Shown here one piece after another: positions 18,743 to 28,918 of a stretch of DNA of 64,000 nucleotides. The notes under the pieces are model-generated. The model made no database searches. It was given only the letters and a program-made list of their open reading frames with translations, and was not told where the DNA came from. Numbering within the stretch: position 1 is the first letter of the stretch; every line of letters starts with the position of its first letter. This stretch comes from Azolla caroliniana (Eukaryota; Polypodiophyta), in the NCBI GenBank assembly GCA_043228905.1, contig JBHGNT010000007.1:7502001-7566000 (forward strand). Direction: 5' to 3'. Position numbers and translations under genes: made by a program.

Positions 18743-20577
18743 CGTACATGTCGGCCCGTGGCTTTCTCGACTTCATTCTTGAAAGTTTGGAAGTGTCCAA
18801 ACACTTCGCTCTTTTGCTGCATCGGGTAGATCCAAGTGTGCCTGGAGAAGTTGTCGATGAAGAGCACGTAATATCGGCATTCGCCGAATGTAGCCGTCTG
18901 CGTCGGTCCCCATACGTCGAAATGGACTACGTCGAGTAGACCTTTGCTCACGTTCCGCTCTTTCGGGAATGGGTGTCGGTGTTGCTTGCCGAATTGGCAC
19001 GCTTCACATACACCTTCAATCTCCTTCTCTTTGAATGTTGGGAGTCCGATGACAACTCCTTTCGATTTCATTGCTTTGAGCTTTTGGAGATTTATATGGC
19101 CAATCCGCTTGTGCCATAACTCTATGTCGGAGTCAACTTTCATGACCTTTGCGAACATGACGCATTTCATCTCGTGTGAGTCGAGAATGAACATTCGGCC
19201 CTCTCTTCGTCCACGTGCGATGAGTCGGCCCTCTTTTTCAATGAAGCAATTGCCTTGATTAAATCGAACTTGCATCCCTTGCTCTACAATTTGGCCGACG
19301 GAGACCAAATTCTTTGTAATGGTCGGTACATGCAAGACATTTTTAATGTAATTTTGCATACCTTCTTTTCCAAACGGAACATTGCCGATGGGCCGAATCG
19401 AGTGCGTAGTGTCGTCTCTGGTTTCGACATAGCCGGGTCGGTCCGGCTCTCGAAGTTCTCGGAACCATTTTTGATGCGATGTCATATGGTTCGAGGCACC
19501 GGAATCGACGAACCATACGTCTTCCGGACCGGAGGCACTAGTTGAGGTAGAGGCCGACATAGGGTTTGCTCTATGTTTCATCATGAACATTCTGCCACGG
19601 TCGGAGTTGCGTGCATACATTCCACCACGATCTTCGTAGTCGGAGTTGTTCCCGTACATTCCGCTATACTCTTCGTAGTCAGAATTGTGTGCGTAATTCG
19701 TGAGTTGTCGGCTTGTAGAAGCCGATTCACGCATCTTCTTTCGGCACTCTTCTTCGTGGTGGCCGAGCTTTCCGCAATATCTGCATTCGGTTGCGTTTTG
19801 ACGGCTCGGGCCGGAGTGGAAGCTCCCCCTTCTTGCGAAGGTTCCTCGTTGGCCTCCGTTTTGCGGCCGAAATTGGGAGTTGTTGTCGTAGGTCGAACCT
19901 TGTCTGCCTTGTCCTTGGCTGAATTGGCCTCTCGCTCGTTCGCGTCCTCTTCCTCCATTAGAGTGCGTGTAGAGCATGTGGCCTTTCGACTCATTGCTCC
20001 TTGTACGCACGTGGTTTTCTTTGACCAATAGCATTGATTGGAGCTCGAAGAAGGAGGGAGATTTCTCCCATGCTAGAACAACGGTTCGCATCGCGCCGAA
20101 CCGTGGTGCGAGGCTGCCAAGGCATATTTGCACCATCTCATCATCATCTATACCTACGCTTATTGAGCCGAGAGAGTCGCAAAGCTCCTTGATCTTCAAG
20201 GTGTATGTCGTGATGGACATGTCCCTTTGTTGAATGTTGTTCAACTCTTGCCGGAGTTGAAGCTTCCTCGCGGTCGTGTTGGCGGCGAAAATCTTTCGTA
20301 GATTTTCCCATGCTTCCTTCAGCGTCTTGGCTTCTCGAATGTAACCAAGCATGTGGTCATGAACACATGTTGCCAAACAATACATCACGCGGCTTGCGGC
20401 TTGCTCCCATGTCGCGTATCCAGGAGCCACTTCGGCGGGTCGGTCTTCATGCGCTCCTTTGATGTAGCTCCAATAGCCTTGTCGGACAAGGTATTGGTGC
20501 ATCTTGTACTCCCAAGATGCGAAGTTGTTTCGATCCAACTTCTCGGTAGGGAGAGCGCTCCCCATTTGAGTATTCAT
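18649..20577 (-). pseudogene. Copia-1 gag-protease-integrase polyprotein, truncated
   Basis: The frame of 642 codons starts at MNTQMGSALPTEKLDRNNFA, 142 bp after the primer site. It holds a UBN2-type gag (about residues 20-200; RKLQLRQELNNIQQRDMSIT), a Gly/Arg-rich stretch, a zinc knuckle CRYCGKLGHHEEEC (about 270), protease with VWFVDSGASNHMT (about 355), a pre-integrase zinc region (ELWHKRIGHINLQKLKAM) and an integrase core with HFDVWGP and RSDGGKEYFS. It stops at TGA 18649-18651 just before HTPQQNGVAEHKNR, where an Arg or similar codon is expected. The integrase is thus cut before its catalytic glutamate region. Confidence 0.9.
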
Positions 20578-20718
20578 TATGTCGATTCTTCTTCTTCTTC
20601 TTCTCTCTTCGAATGAGAGCTATGTAGCGAAGCTACGATAGCGATAAGCCGGTTCTTGGTCATCGGCGTGGAGCACAACACACGATCACGATGAGGCGAA
20701 TGGGCTAGATCGAGCTAC

Positions 20719-20736
20719 CAAATCGCTTTGATACCA
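20719..20736 (-). promoter_or_regulatory. Copia-1 primer-binding site
   Basis: Just inside the 5' LTR the minus strand reads ATGGTATCAAAGCGATTTGG. TGGTATCA(A/G)AGC is the standard complement of the plant initiator methionine tRNA 3' end used by copia elements. It fixes the 5' end of the element on the right. Confidence 0.85.
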
Positions 20737-20794
20737 TGTAAAGAATCAAGAGATGGATTCTTGTGAAGCGGAATAGGTGTGAACTGTGTGTGTG

Positions 20795-20830
<36 letters not shown>

Positions 20831-21076
20831 ACACACACACACAGAGTATACGCAAGGTTAAGTATATTAACAAAGGGGAAAGACACAACAACATACAAGG
20901 TGGGAGGAGGGTGCTTTATATAGTCTCCCTCTCTCTTCATTAACTACAAGACTCATGGAGCATGGGGAATGTGAAAGCTCATAAGTTATTGTTAGGAAAC
21001 AGGTCCCTCCGGATGGGAAGTGAGAAGAACAGTACTGATGAGGAAACTTGGTCGAGGCCGATAGGCTGAGGCCGAA

Positions 21077-21223
21077 ACCGGATGACGAGTACCCGGCTAC
21101 GGAAGACCCGGTGAGAACCGGATGACGAGTACCCGGCTACGGAAGACCCGGTGAGAACCGGATGACGAGTACTCGGCAACGGAAGACCCGGTGAGAACCG
21201 GATGACGAGTACCCGGCAAGAGC
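21077..21223 (+). repeat. 40-bp tandem repeat in solo LTR
   Basis: GATGACGAGTACCCGGCTAC recurs at 21081, 21121, 21161 and 21201, giving a 40-bp period and about 3.6 copies. It lies upstream of the LTR promoter, where copy-number changes might affect transcription; that role is inference. Confidence 0.9.
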
Positions 21224-21934
21224 CGGATGGTTGAAGGCCCGGTGAGAAGTGCTCACCGGATGAAGGGACATATTTGTAAATATGTTTTCTGAGAGTCCAT
21301 CGAGGCTATATTTGTAAATAGCCAAAAAGTCATATTAGTATAAATATGACTTACGACAAAATTAGTATATGGTTGTTGTCATTCTTGTTGGTGCAAGATT
21401 AGAGCGCAATAGTGTACAGAGAGAGAGAGAGAGAGAAAGAAAGAGACGAAGAGTTCGTATGTCTGTTATAACCGCCTCCTGTGGTGAAGATAGTGAACAA
21501 GAGGTCGTTGCCTCTGTGTTCATCTATTGTATATTGTTACATAGTGATAGTTAGCAGTTAGTGGACTGCCGTTGTTTTTCCCGTGTTTGGGTTTTTCCAC
21601 GTAAACATCCTGTGTACTCTTCTCTCCATTGTGTCATGCATTCATTGCCCGTTTTCTGTGTTTGATTCTAAGCTCGGTTGTGGCCGAGCGTTGTTCATCG
21701 AGAGCGTGTAGTTGTCAAGATTCGACTCTTGCATGACCATGTTATAATCGTGTGTTATGTGTTAACCACACATCTAGCATATAATCATGTATATACTTCC
21801 TCATTGTAGGTTTTAGCTAGCATCATGTGCATAATTTCTCCCTTGTATTATTAACACTTGGCACATGCATGCGTACCTATTGCCTACATACTCTATTGTA
21901 TCACATGCGTGCAACAAGTATGCATGGCACTTAG

Positions 21935-21990
21935 TATAAATAGTTGAGTTCACCTTGAAGGAATTCAAGGTGAATTCCTTCAAGGTGAAC
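21935..21990 (+). promoter_or_regulatory. LTR TATA box followed by a perfect hairpin
   Basis: TATAAATA at 21935-21942 is followed by an inverted repeat with 19-bp perfect arms (21948-21966 and 21972-21990) and a 5-base loop. The spacing would put the hairpin at or just after the transcription start, in the R region of the LTR RNA. Confidence 0.65.
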
Positions 21991-22318
21991 AACGCCAGTC
22001 ATGGACATATCAATCTAGTATTCTCATTTCGCCCAATCTTGTCTCCTTAATCTTCATCTCTATCTTTATGCTCTTGTGTCATTCCGTCATCGCTTTATCG
22101 TAGCCTCATCATCCGTGCTCCGTCTTAGTCCGTACTTGGTGTGTCCGTGACAGTAGTTTCTGATAGTTATGTGTCATAGAATATGATTCTATGAATCATA
22201 CTAAATGCTAGAATACAGAGTGGTGACTTAATGGTGACTCTTGACCTTTGGAGTGTCTATTCACTCTCAAGGTGAGTTCACACACTAGACCAAGTTGAGC
22301 TTGATTCTCAACAACCCA

Positions 22319-24912
22319 CAATTGTTAATGACAAATGAGGTGAGTAGAGCACGTCATGAGTTTTATGATGTGGATGTATTGTGGATGACCTCATTAGTCA
22401 TGAATTGGGAGGATTTCACTGAGGATGAGGTGGACACAATTTTAAGGCATCTTCTTAGTGGTAAGAGCCCTGGTTGGGATGGCTTGACAAATGAAGTTTT
22501 TAAGCGATATTCACACATTTTAAAGGGGCCCTTAACTTTAATGTTTCAACATTCTTGGGATTCTGGTTGTATGCCTCAAGCTTGAAAGGTTGGTCTAATT
22601 AAATTTGTTCCAAAGGTGGCATCTCCAAACTCATTTCATCAATGGAGACCTATTTCTTTGATGGGGGGGTTGTATAAGATATTTACAAAGGTCTTGGCAA
22701 ATAGATTACAAAAGTATTTGCCAAAGTTGATACATCCCGCCCAATATGGTTTTATTGCAGGTAGGAATATATTGCATAATGTGTTGAATGTTCAAATGGC
22801 CATGGATTATGCTCCAAACACTCATCAAGAATTGATTATGGTGCAATTAGATTTGGAGAAAGCTTATGATCATGTTAATTGATCCTTTGTTTCTGGGTTA
22901 ATGCATACAATGGGCTTTGGACCTTGTATGTTTCACCTCATATTTTTATTAGGACAAGATGCGGTGTCTCGATTCATGCTTAATGGAGGAGTTACATCAG
23001 ATATTGCCCTTACAAGATTCGTTCGTCAAGGATGCCCTATTAGCCCGTTGTTGTTTGCTATTGTTACTCATCCCTTGTTAGTGATGCTATCAAGGCTTGC
23101 AACAAATGGTGATATTGTGGGTTTACACCTTCCGTCTGGAGGGCAACTAGTTGCACAAGCTTTGGCTAATGATTCTTACATGTTTCTACAAGCCTCATGA
23201 GAGAATCTTGAGAAGGGGATGCTTGTATGGAACCAATTTGCATTGGCTTTCGGATTACATATTAATTGGAGGAAGTCTAGTCTCATATCATGTACTGAAA
23301 GGGATTTGGAATGTTTAGGATGACAAGGATCCATGGTGAAGAAAGGCTCTATTTTTCGACACTTGGGCTATCCATTAGGAATGAATGTTACAAATGGTCA
23401 ATTGATTGAATGGATGTCTAGTAAGTTGAGGGATAAGTTCATGTATTGGAAATCACAATCTTGGCCATTTCATGTACATTTGAAGGTTGTACAATGTATT
23501 ATGGAACCTATGATATTATATTACTTGTCATTGCTGCCATGGACAAAGAAGGCTTTGCATTCTATTTTGCAACCTCTTCGATATTTGTTGTGGAAGAAAA
23601 GGGATAAGATGGGAATCACTTGGGTTGCATGGAATCATCTAGCAACTCCTAAGCGCTTGTTCAAACTCACAACGATGGATATCTATTGTTCAATATTTCA
23701 TTGAGAACAAGGGTTTAACACATGGGAGGAAAACAATTAAGGCTTCATGATAGCAATTACTAAATGGTTGTATTTCACTTAGGATTCCAGGCTCTACATG
23801 TGTTCAACACTTGGTGACCTCATGGCAAGAAGCACTCTTGTTATGTGTATGGAAACCATCATCTAGTAGAGAGCATAGTAATTCTTTGCAAAAAGAGTTA
23901 CTTGTGTCTTCTCGGTTATTATGTTGGTCAGGAAAGGAGAGATAACGCTCTCAATTTAATCATTTGTTTCGTTTGGGGATCAAAGAGGTGGGAGATATAG
24001 TTGAGGCTCCATCTCAAAGAATTTTGGAGTTTGTTGAAGCACGACAATTATTACGCATTCCGCCTAATTATGGGTTTATTTGGCAACAACTACGAAATAT
24101 TCCATTGATGCAAGGTTCCTTACCTCTACAAACAGGAGAACAATCGTGGATTGATTGGTGTTTAAAGGGTCAAACATCGTTGTTACAAGTGACTACTAAT
24201 CTTTTGTATCATTGCTCTATTGAGTCTCTTGGATGGTTATCATCTAAGGCTGAAGAAGAATGGAGATTACACAAATCTGATCAGGGGTGGTGGCAAATCT
24301 TACAACGTAGTTGGCATTCTAAATGGCCACTTGTAGCAAAGGTCTTCATTTGGAGAGTTTTGATTGGAGGATTGCCTTTGGGATTAGCTCTAAAGCGTCG
24401 TGGACTAGCAATGTGTAATTGCTTTTTTTGCACTGTTCAAATGGAAGATAGTACTCATCGATTTATACAATGCCCGATTGCTTCTCAGATTTGGAGCTAT
24501 GTTTCTCAAATTTGGCAAGTTTTATCACAATGTTATTTGACACCTAGACAATGGGTGTTTGCACAATTTACACCGGTGGACCCAAAGTCAGAGATGGAGA
24601 TTGTTTTTCTATTTTTGAGATATTGGGGATTGCGTCATAATTGGAATATGCGCAATACTTTTGTATTCGATGGTAGACATGGAGTGAAAGCATATCTATG
24701 AAAGTTGAAGGGAGTACTAATGTGACAATTTTCTTTATTGGAGCAAGTGGAAATCCTTTCCTCAGTGGAATGTTCGTCTTGCATATTGGCAATTCAACAT
24801 GTTCCATTACCCATGTAGTGTAGTGTAGTTAGTGGGTGACCATACTTCATGGTCACACCCGTTGTAAGTAGTGTTTTTTACACACATTTATTAATATAAT
24901 TGTGTGTTTTCA

Positions 24913-24973
<61 letters not shown>

Positions 24974-24975
24974 GC
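22319..24975 (+). pseudogene. LINE-B ORF2, reverse transcriptase half and 3' end
   Basis: This continues the LINE-B frame after Copia-1. RT motifs include KSPGWDGLTNEVFK, FHQWRPISLMGGLYKI, AQYGFIAGRN, LDLEKAYDHVN and RQGCPISPLLFAI. The catalytic box is ALANDSYMFL, with the first aspartate of the usual ADD changed to Asn. Stops occur after SCMPQA, at 22880 and near 23200. A C-terminal zf-RVT-type region (VFIWRVLIGGLPLG, CFFCTVQMEDSTHRFIQCP) ends the frame at 24701. The element ends in a GA microsatellite (24916-24970), not poly(A). Confidence 0.88.
24916..24970 (+). repeat. GA microsatellite at LINE-B 3' end
   Basis: An uninterrupted run of about 27 GA dinucleotides follows GTGTGTTTTCACCAA. 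It stands where a LINE would carry its A-rich tail. LINE-C ends the same way at 28892-28918. Confidence 0.9.
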
Positions 24976-25239
24976 AAAGTTCGGAGATGTTGGAGAAGGA
25001 CAAACACTAATTTTGATGTATCTTCTTGCTACAGTGTCCATTTCCTTTGTTCTTTAGCTCGTTTCGAAGCCTGCGGATAGAGCTTTCTAAAGAGTATCTG
25101 CACGTATCATTTGGTGGTCTTGGTATAACGTTACAAGTAAAAATTCCATTCGATTGCATGCGTCTCATGATCGCTTGCTTTGATTCCTTCTCCAACACAA
25201 TTACTTGTAAGCGAGCTCTCTCCTATTTCTTGTCATATG

Positions 25240-28200
25240 GATCGTAGTGTTTTCATGAATATGGATGAGTCTCCAAATTCTTCAAAGGATGCATGCATGG
25301 TTGAGTCAGTATCTCCAAATTCTTCAAAGGATAATGGTAGATCGGGTTTATTGATGGGAGATTTTAATGTTTGTTGTGAGATAGATCAATCAACATCTAT
25401 CCACTCTATTATGGATGGACCAGAGGCTCAAGAATGGGGAGATTTTGAGACTGAAGTCATGTTAAGGGATGTATGGAAATGGATCAAGGGAGATGAACCT
25501 GGTTATACCTTTCAATTGGTTCAATATAAGGATACTTGAAGTAGGTTGGATCGAAAGTATGTACTACATACCGAAGGTTTTTTACCAGAGATTTTGGATA
25601 TTTCACTGTCTTATAGGTCAATTATATCAAATCATTTCCCATTAATTTTTGAGTTGAATCACCACTCAATTAAAGGTCTTCATGAGTTTCTAGGAAAACC
25701 ACAGTTGATTTTTAATTCATCATTTTTGGATCATGAGGTCTTCCATGCCTATATGTGTCAATTGATTGATGCATTTGCCTATCATGTTCAATTTGATGGG
25801 TATGAAGCGTGGGAAGTATTTGTTGCAAATGTTCAGAGGTTAACTAGATATTATGGAATTCACCATGCTTTTAAAAGGAGAAAGAAATTAAGTCTCCTAG
25901 TTAATTTTCTTGATAAATGCAATTCATTGTTAACTTATTAGCCAACGGATGTAGAGTTGATGGGATATCAAGAGGTATTAATTTCTACGATGCATGACCT
26001 AACGGCAAAAAATTATCAACATGCTAGACTACATCGTCTAAGACAAGAAGTGGATGATGCTAATTGTCAATCACATAAGTTTTTTCATGACCTTCATGAA
26101 TCACATGCACGACATAATGTGGTAAGATTAGAGGAAAATGGTATCATGTGTTCCAATCCTCAAGAAATTGTGAAGAAATGCATAGAATATTATACACAAT
26201 TGTTGGATGTACAAGTGTGTATCGATGATAATGTTAAAAAGGATAGAGATGTATTTTTTAATGGAGTGAAAAATCATGTATCGCATGATGTGGCACAATC
26301 ATTAGATGCTAATATTTCAGAGGATGAGGTGGAACATGTCATGTCACATCTTGTTAATGATAAGAGTCCTGGGTGGGATGGATTAACACATGAACTCTTT
26401 AAGAAATATGTGATTAAGTTAAAGGGGCCTTTTACGGTTTTATTTTAGAAGGTGTGGACATCAGGGGAAATGCCTCATTCTTGGAAGATTGGTTTGATCA
26501 AGCTTTTGCCGAAGGTGCTTTCTCCATCTTCCTTTGCTCAATGGAGGCCTATTTCATTGATGGGGGGAATGTACAAGATTTTTGCAAAAGTGATGGCCAA
26601 TAGGTTGCATAAGGTTTTACCTTTTAGCAAAAAGAGACATTTTACATAATATTTTAAATGTTCAAATGGCAATTGACTATGCAAAGGAATCTAAACAAGA
26701 ATTAGTGTTGCTACAATTGGATATCGAGAAAGCCTATAATAATGTGGATTGATCATTTATAAATCAATTGATTTCTCATATGGGTTTTGGTGATCGTATG
26801 TCTAAGTTGATATACACATTAGGGGAGGGTTCGGTTTCACGTGTGATGTTTAATGGAGGAGTAACACAACTGATTTCTATTTAGAGGTCAGTTAGACAAG
26901 GATGCCTGGTAAGTCCTTTACTATTCACTATTGTGACACATCCTATTCTTGTTAAGTTACACAATATGGTTATGGAGGAAGAATTGCTTGGACTAAAGTT
27001 TCCATCAGGGAAGCCATGTATTGTTCAAGCTCTCACAGATGACCATATTATGTTTTTGGCACCTAATCGGGAAAATATTAGTAAGACAAGAGATGTGTGG
27101 GAATTGTTTTCAAATGCTTCAGGGTTGAGAATTAATATACATAAATCTGTCCTCATTTCATGTAAAGAACAAGATGTGTTAGGGTTGGGGTGGTCAGGAA
27201 GGATAGTACATCATGGTATGATTTGTCATCATCTTGGATATCCAATTGGGGTGGAAGTTTCTCATGTGAAACTTATTGAGTGGGTATCCAAAAGGTTGGA
27301 GGATAAGTTTATGTATTGGAGGTCTCAATTTTGGCCTTTTCATGTACGACTTAAGGTGGTCCAATCGATTATGGTCTCTATGGTATCGTATTATCTTCCT
27401 TTGCTCCCATGGTCAAAGAAAGCTCTTGACATGTTGTCACGCTCGATGCAAATGTTGTTATGGAAAAGAAAAGGGAAAAGTGCCTTGTCATGGTTGGCAT
27501 GGGATCATGTTTGTACTCCGAAGCATCTTGGTGGGGCATCAATATTGAATCTATATGAGCATATGGTGGCTCGTCAATTTACTTTCATTCGATTCATGTT
27601 TGAAGGTGTACAACCTTGGACAAAAATGGTGGCATACTTTATAGAGAAGAACGGAATAAAGCTTGGAAACATGAAGGTTGAAGCGAATTTGTGGAATGTA
27701 ATTAATTCTGACAGGGATGTCAAATGTACAGGGTCTATGATAGTTAATCATTTGTTGACATCTTGGCAAAGTATGTTGGATTTTGTGGAATGGCATCCCC
27801 CACAAGAAAGGGGATGTGCCAATTCATTACAAATGGAGGTTTTGGCAACATCAAGGTTGTTGAGGTGGGAAGGTAAACAAATTCTTAACCTTCAATTTAA
27901 TTGGATGGCTAGATTAGGTTTGGTAACAGTTAAGGATATTATGTTGGTTTCACAAAGAAGATTAATGGCTTTTCGAATAATAAGATCAATATTTCGTATT
28001 CCAAAAGGTTATAACTTTATTTGGAATAAGTTGCAACAAATACGATCTTCGCATGAGCCAATTCCTTATTTAGATAGGCGATCTCAAGAGCTTGATTGGA
28101 GGTTTGTTGGAAATAAGAGATTGACTATGATCTCAACCAATGTTGCTTATCACAAGTTGATTGACAAACATAAGTGGTTGGAAGAAAGGGTTATAAAGAT

Positions 28201-28885
28201 ATGTGATTTTCATAAGCCCATTACTTGGTGGTTTCATGTGATCAAGGCAGGTTGGTGTTCTCGATTGATGCTACGAACCAAGGTATTTATTTGGAGAGTT
28301 ATGGTTGGAGCTTTACCATTAGGGGATGCATTAAAAAAAAAAAAGCATTACTAAAGGATTGTGTTTTCTTTTGTTCGGTGGAATTGGAACATAGTAGGCA
28401 TCGATTTATTTCATGCCCGATGGCAAGGATGATTTGGAGGTTTATTAGTTTAGCATGGATGTCTCTAACAGGAGTAAGTCTATCTTCCTTCAGTTGGGTT
28501 TTTGCACATATGGAGAACAATGAACGGATGCCTCATTTTCAAAATATTTTTGAGTTCTTGAGGTATTGGGGGCTATGGTTCAATTGGAATATGCGGAATG
28601 CCTTCATTTTTTATTTCTAGTTGCAGTGAGAAAATATGTTCTAAAGTTAAAAGGACTTATTTTGTGGGAATTGACAGTGCTAGAGAAGTCACGAAATCTC
28701 AACCAAGAAGAGAGAGAACTTTGCAAGGTCACATATCATTATACTCACTATTTGAATTGGTGTGTAGGGTGGGTGGCATTGAGTTTGGTGTCATAGTATT
28801 CTTTAGATCCCTTGATAGAAGGGTTCTATACTTTGTAGTAAGTTAGTCATGATGGTGTTTTTTTCTTTCATAATGAAAGCCATTA

Positions 28886-28916
<31 letters not shown>

Positions 28917-28918
28917 AC
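25240..28918 (+). mobile_element. LINE-C, L1-like, internally deleted and decayed
   Basis: This is a second member of the LINE-B family. It opens with a short ORF1-like start (MNMDESPNSSKDACMVE, 25257 onward). That start is fused directly to ORF2 at GLLMGDFNVCC, so most of ORF1 and the first half of the endonuclease are missing. The rest follows LINE-B in order through linker, RT and zf-RVT regions. It ends in a GA repeat. The stretch 24976-25239 between the two LINEs has no recognisable feature. Confidence 0.83.
25360..28619 (+). pseudogene. LINE-C ORF2, reverse transcriptase with multiple stops
   Basis: Open pieces run 25180-25539, 25546-25941, 25957-26448, 26452-26649, 26933-28354 and 28225-28620, separated by point stops and frameshifts. 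RT motifs are NDKSPGWDGLTHELFK, FAQWRPISLMGGMYKI and RQGCLVSPLLFTI. The catalytic box reads ALTDDHIMFL and keeps both aspartates, unlike LINE-B. The middle of RT (26640-26930) is heavily mutated. The long C-terminal region (LPLLPWSKKALD, LLWKRKGK, LAWDHVCTPKHLGGASILN) is well preserved, then VFIWRVMVGALPLG leads to a frameshift at an A-run near 28332. Confidence 0.85.

Larger units (their letters stand above)
20990..22166 (+). mobile_element. Solo LTR (1177 bp) inside the Copia-1 5' LTR
   Basis: The insertion starts TGTTAGGAAACAG and ends GTTTCTGATA, with GTTAT on both sides (20985-20989 and 22167-22171). Its end is TA rather than CA, probably by a C-to-T change; the terminal inverted repeat is still visible (TGTTAGGAAAC versus TATCAGAAAC). 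It has a 40-bp tandem repeat (21077-21223), a plus-strand TATA box (21935-21942) and a strong hairpin (21948-21990). No coding sequence is present. Confidence 0.85.
5584..22313 (-). mobile_element. Copia-1, Ty1/copia LTR retrotransposon with nested insertions
   Basis: The element lies on the minus strand between two copies of ACCCA (5579-5583 and 22314-22318). It starts TG and ends CA. Order on the minus strand: 5' LTR (22313-20737), initiator-Met-type primer site, gag-protease-integrase, reverse transcriptase, RNase H, polypurine tract, 3' LTR (5993-5584). The order protease-integrase-RT defines Ty1/copia. It has been split by solo LTRs at 20990-22166 and 17186-17794 and by the 7453-16936 element. 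Several frames are broken, so it is dead. Confidence 0.93.
20737..22313 (-). repeat. Copia-1 5' LTR, interrupted
   Basis: The LTR runs 20737-20989 and 22167-22313, with a solo LTR of another family between. The flanks match the 3' LTR (5584-5993) with a few substitutions. A minus-strand TATA-like CTATATAAAGC lies at 20912-20922. GA and CA microsatellites occur near 20796-20842. Confidence 0.92.
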
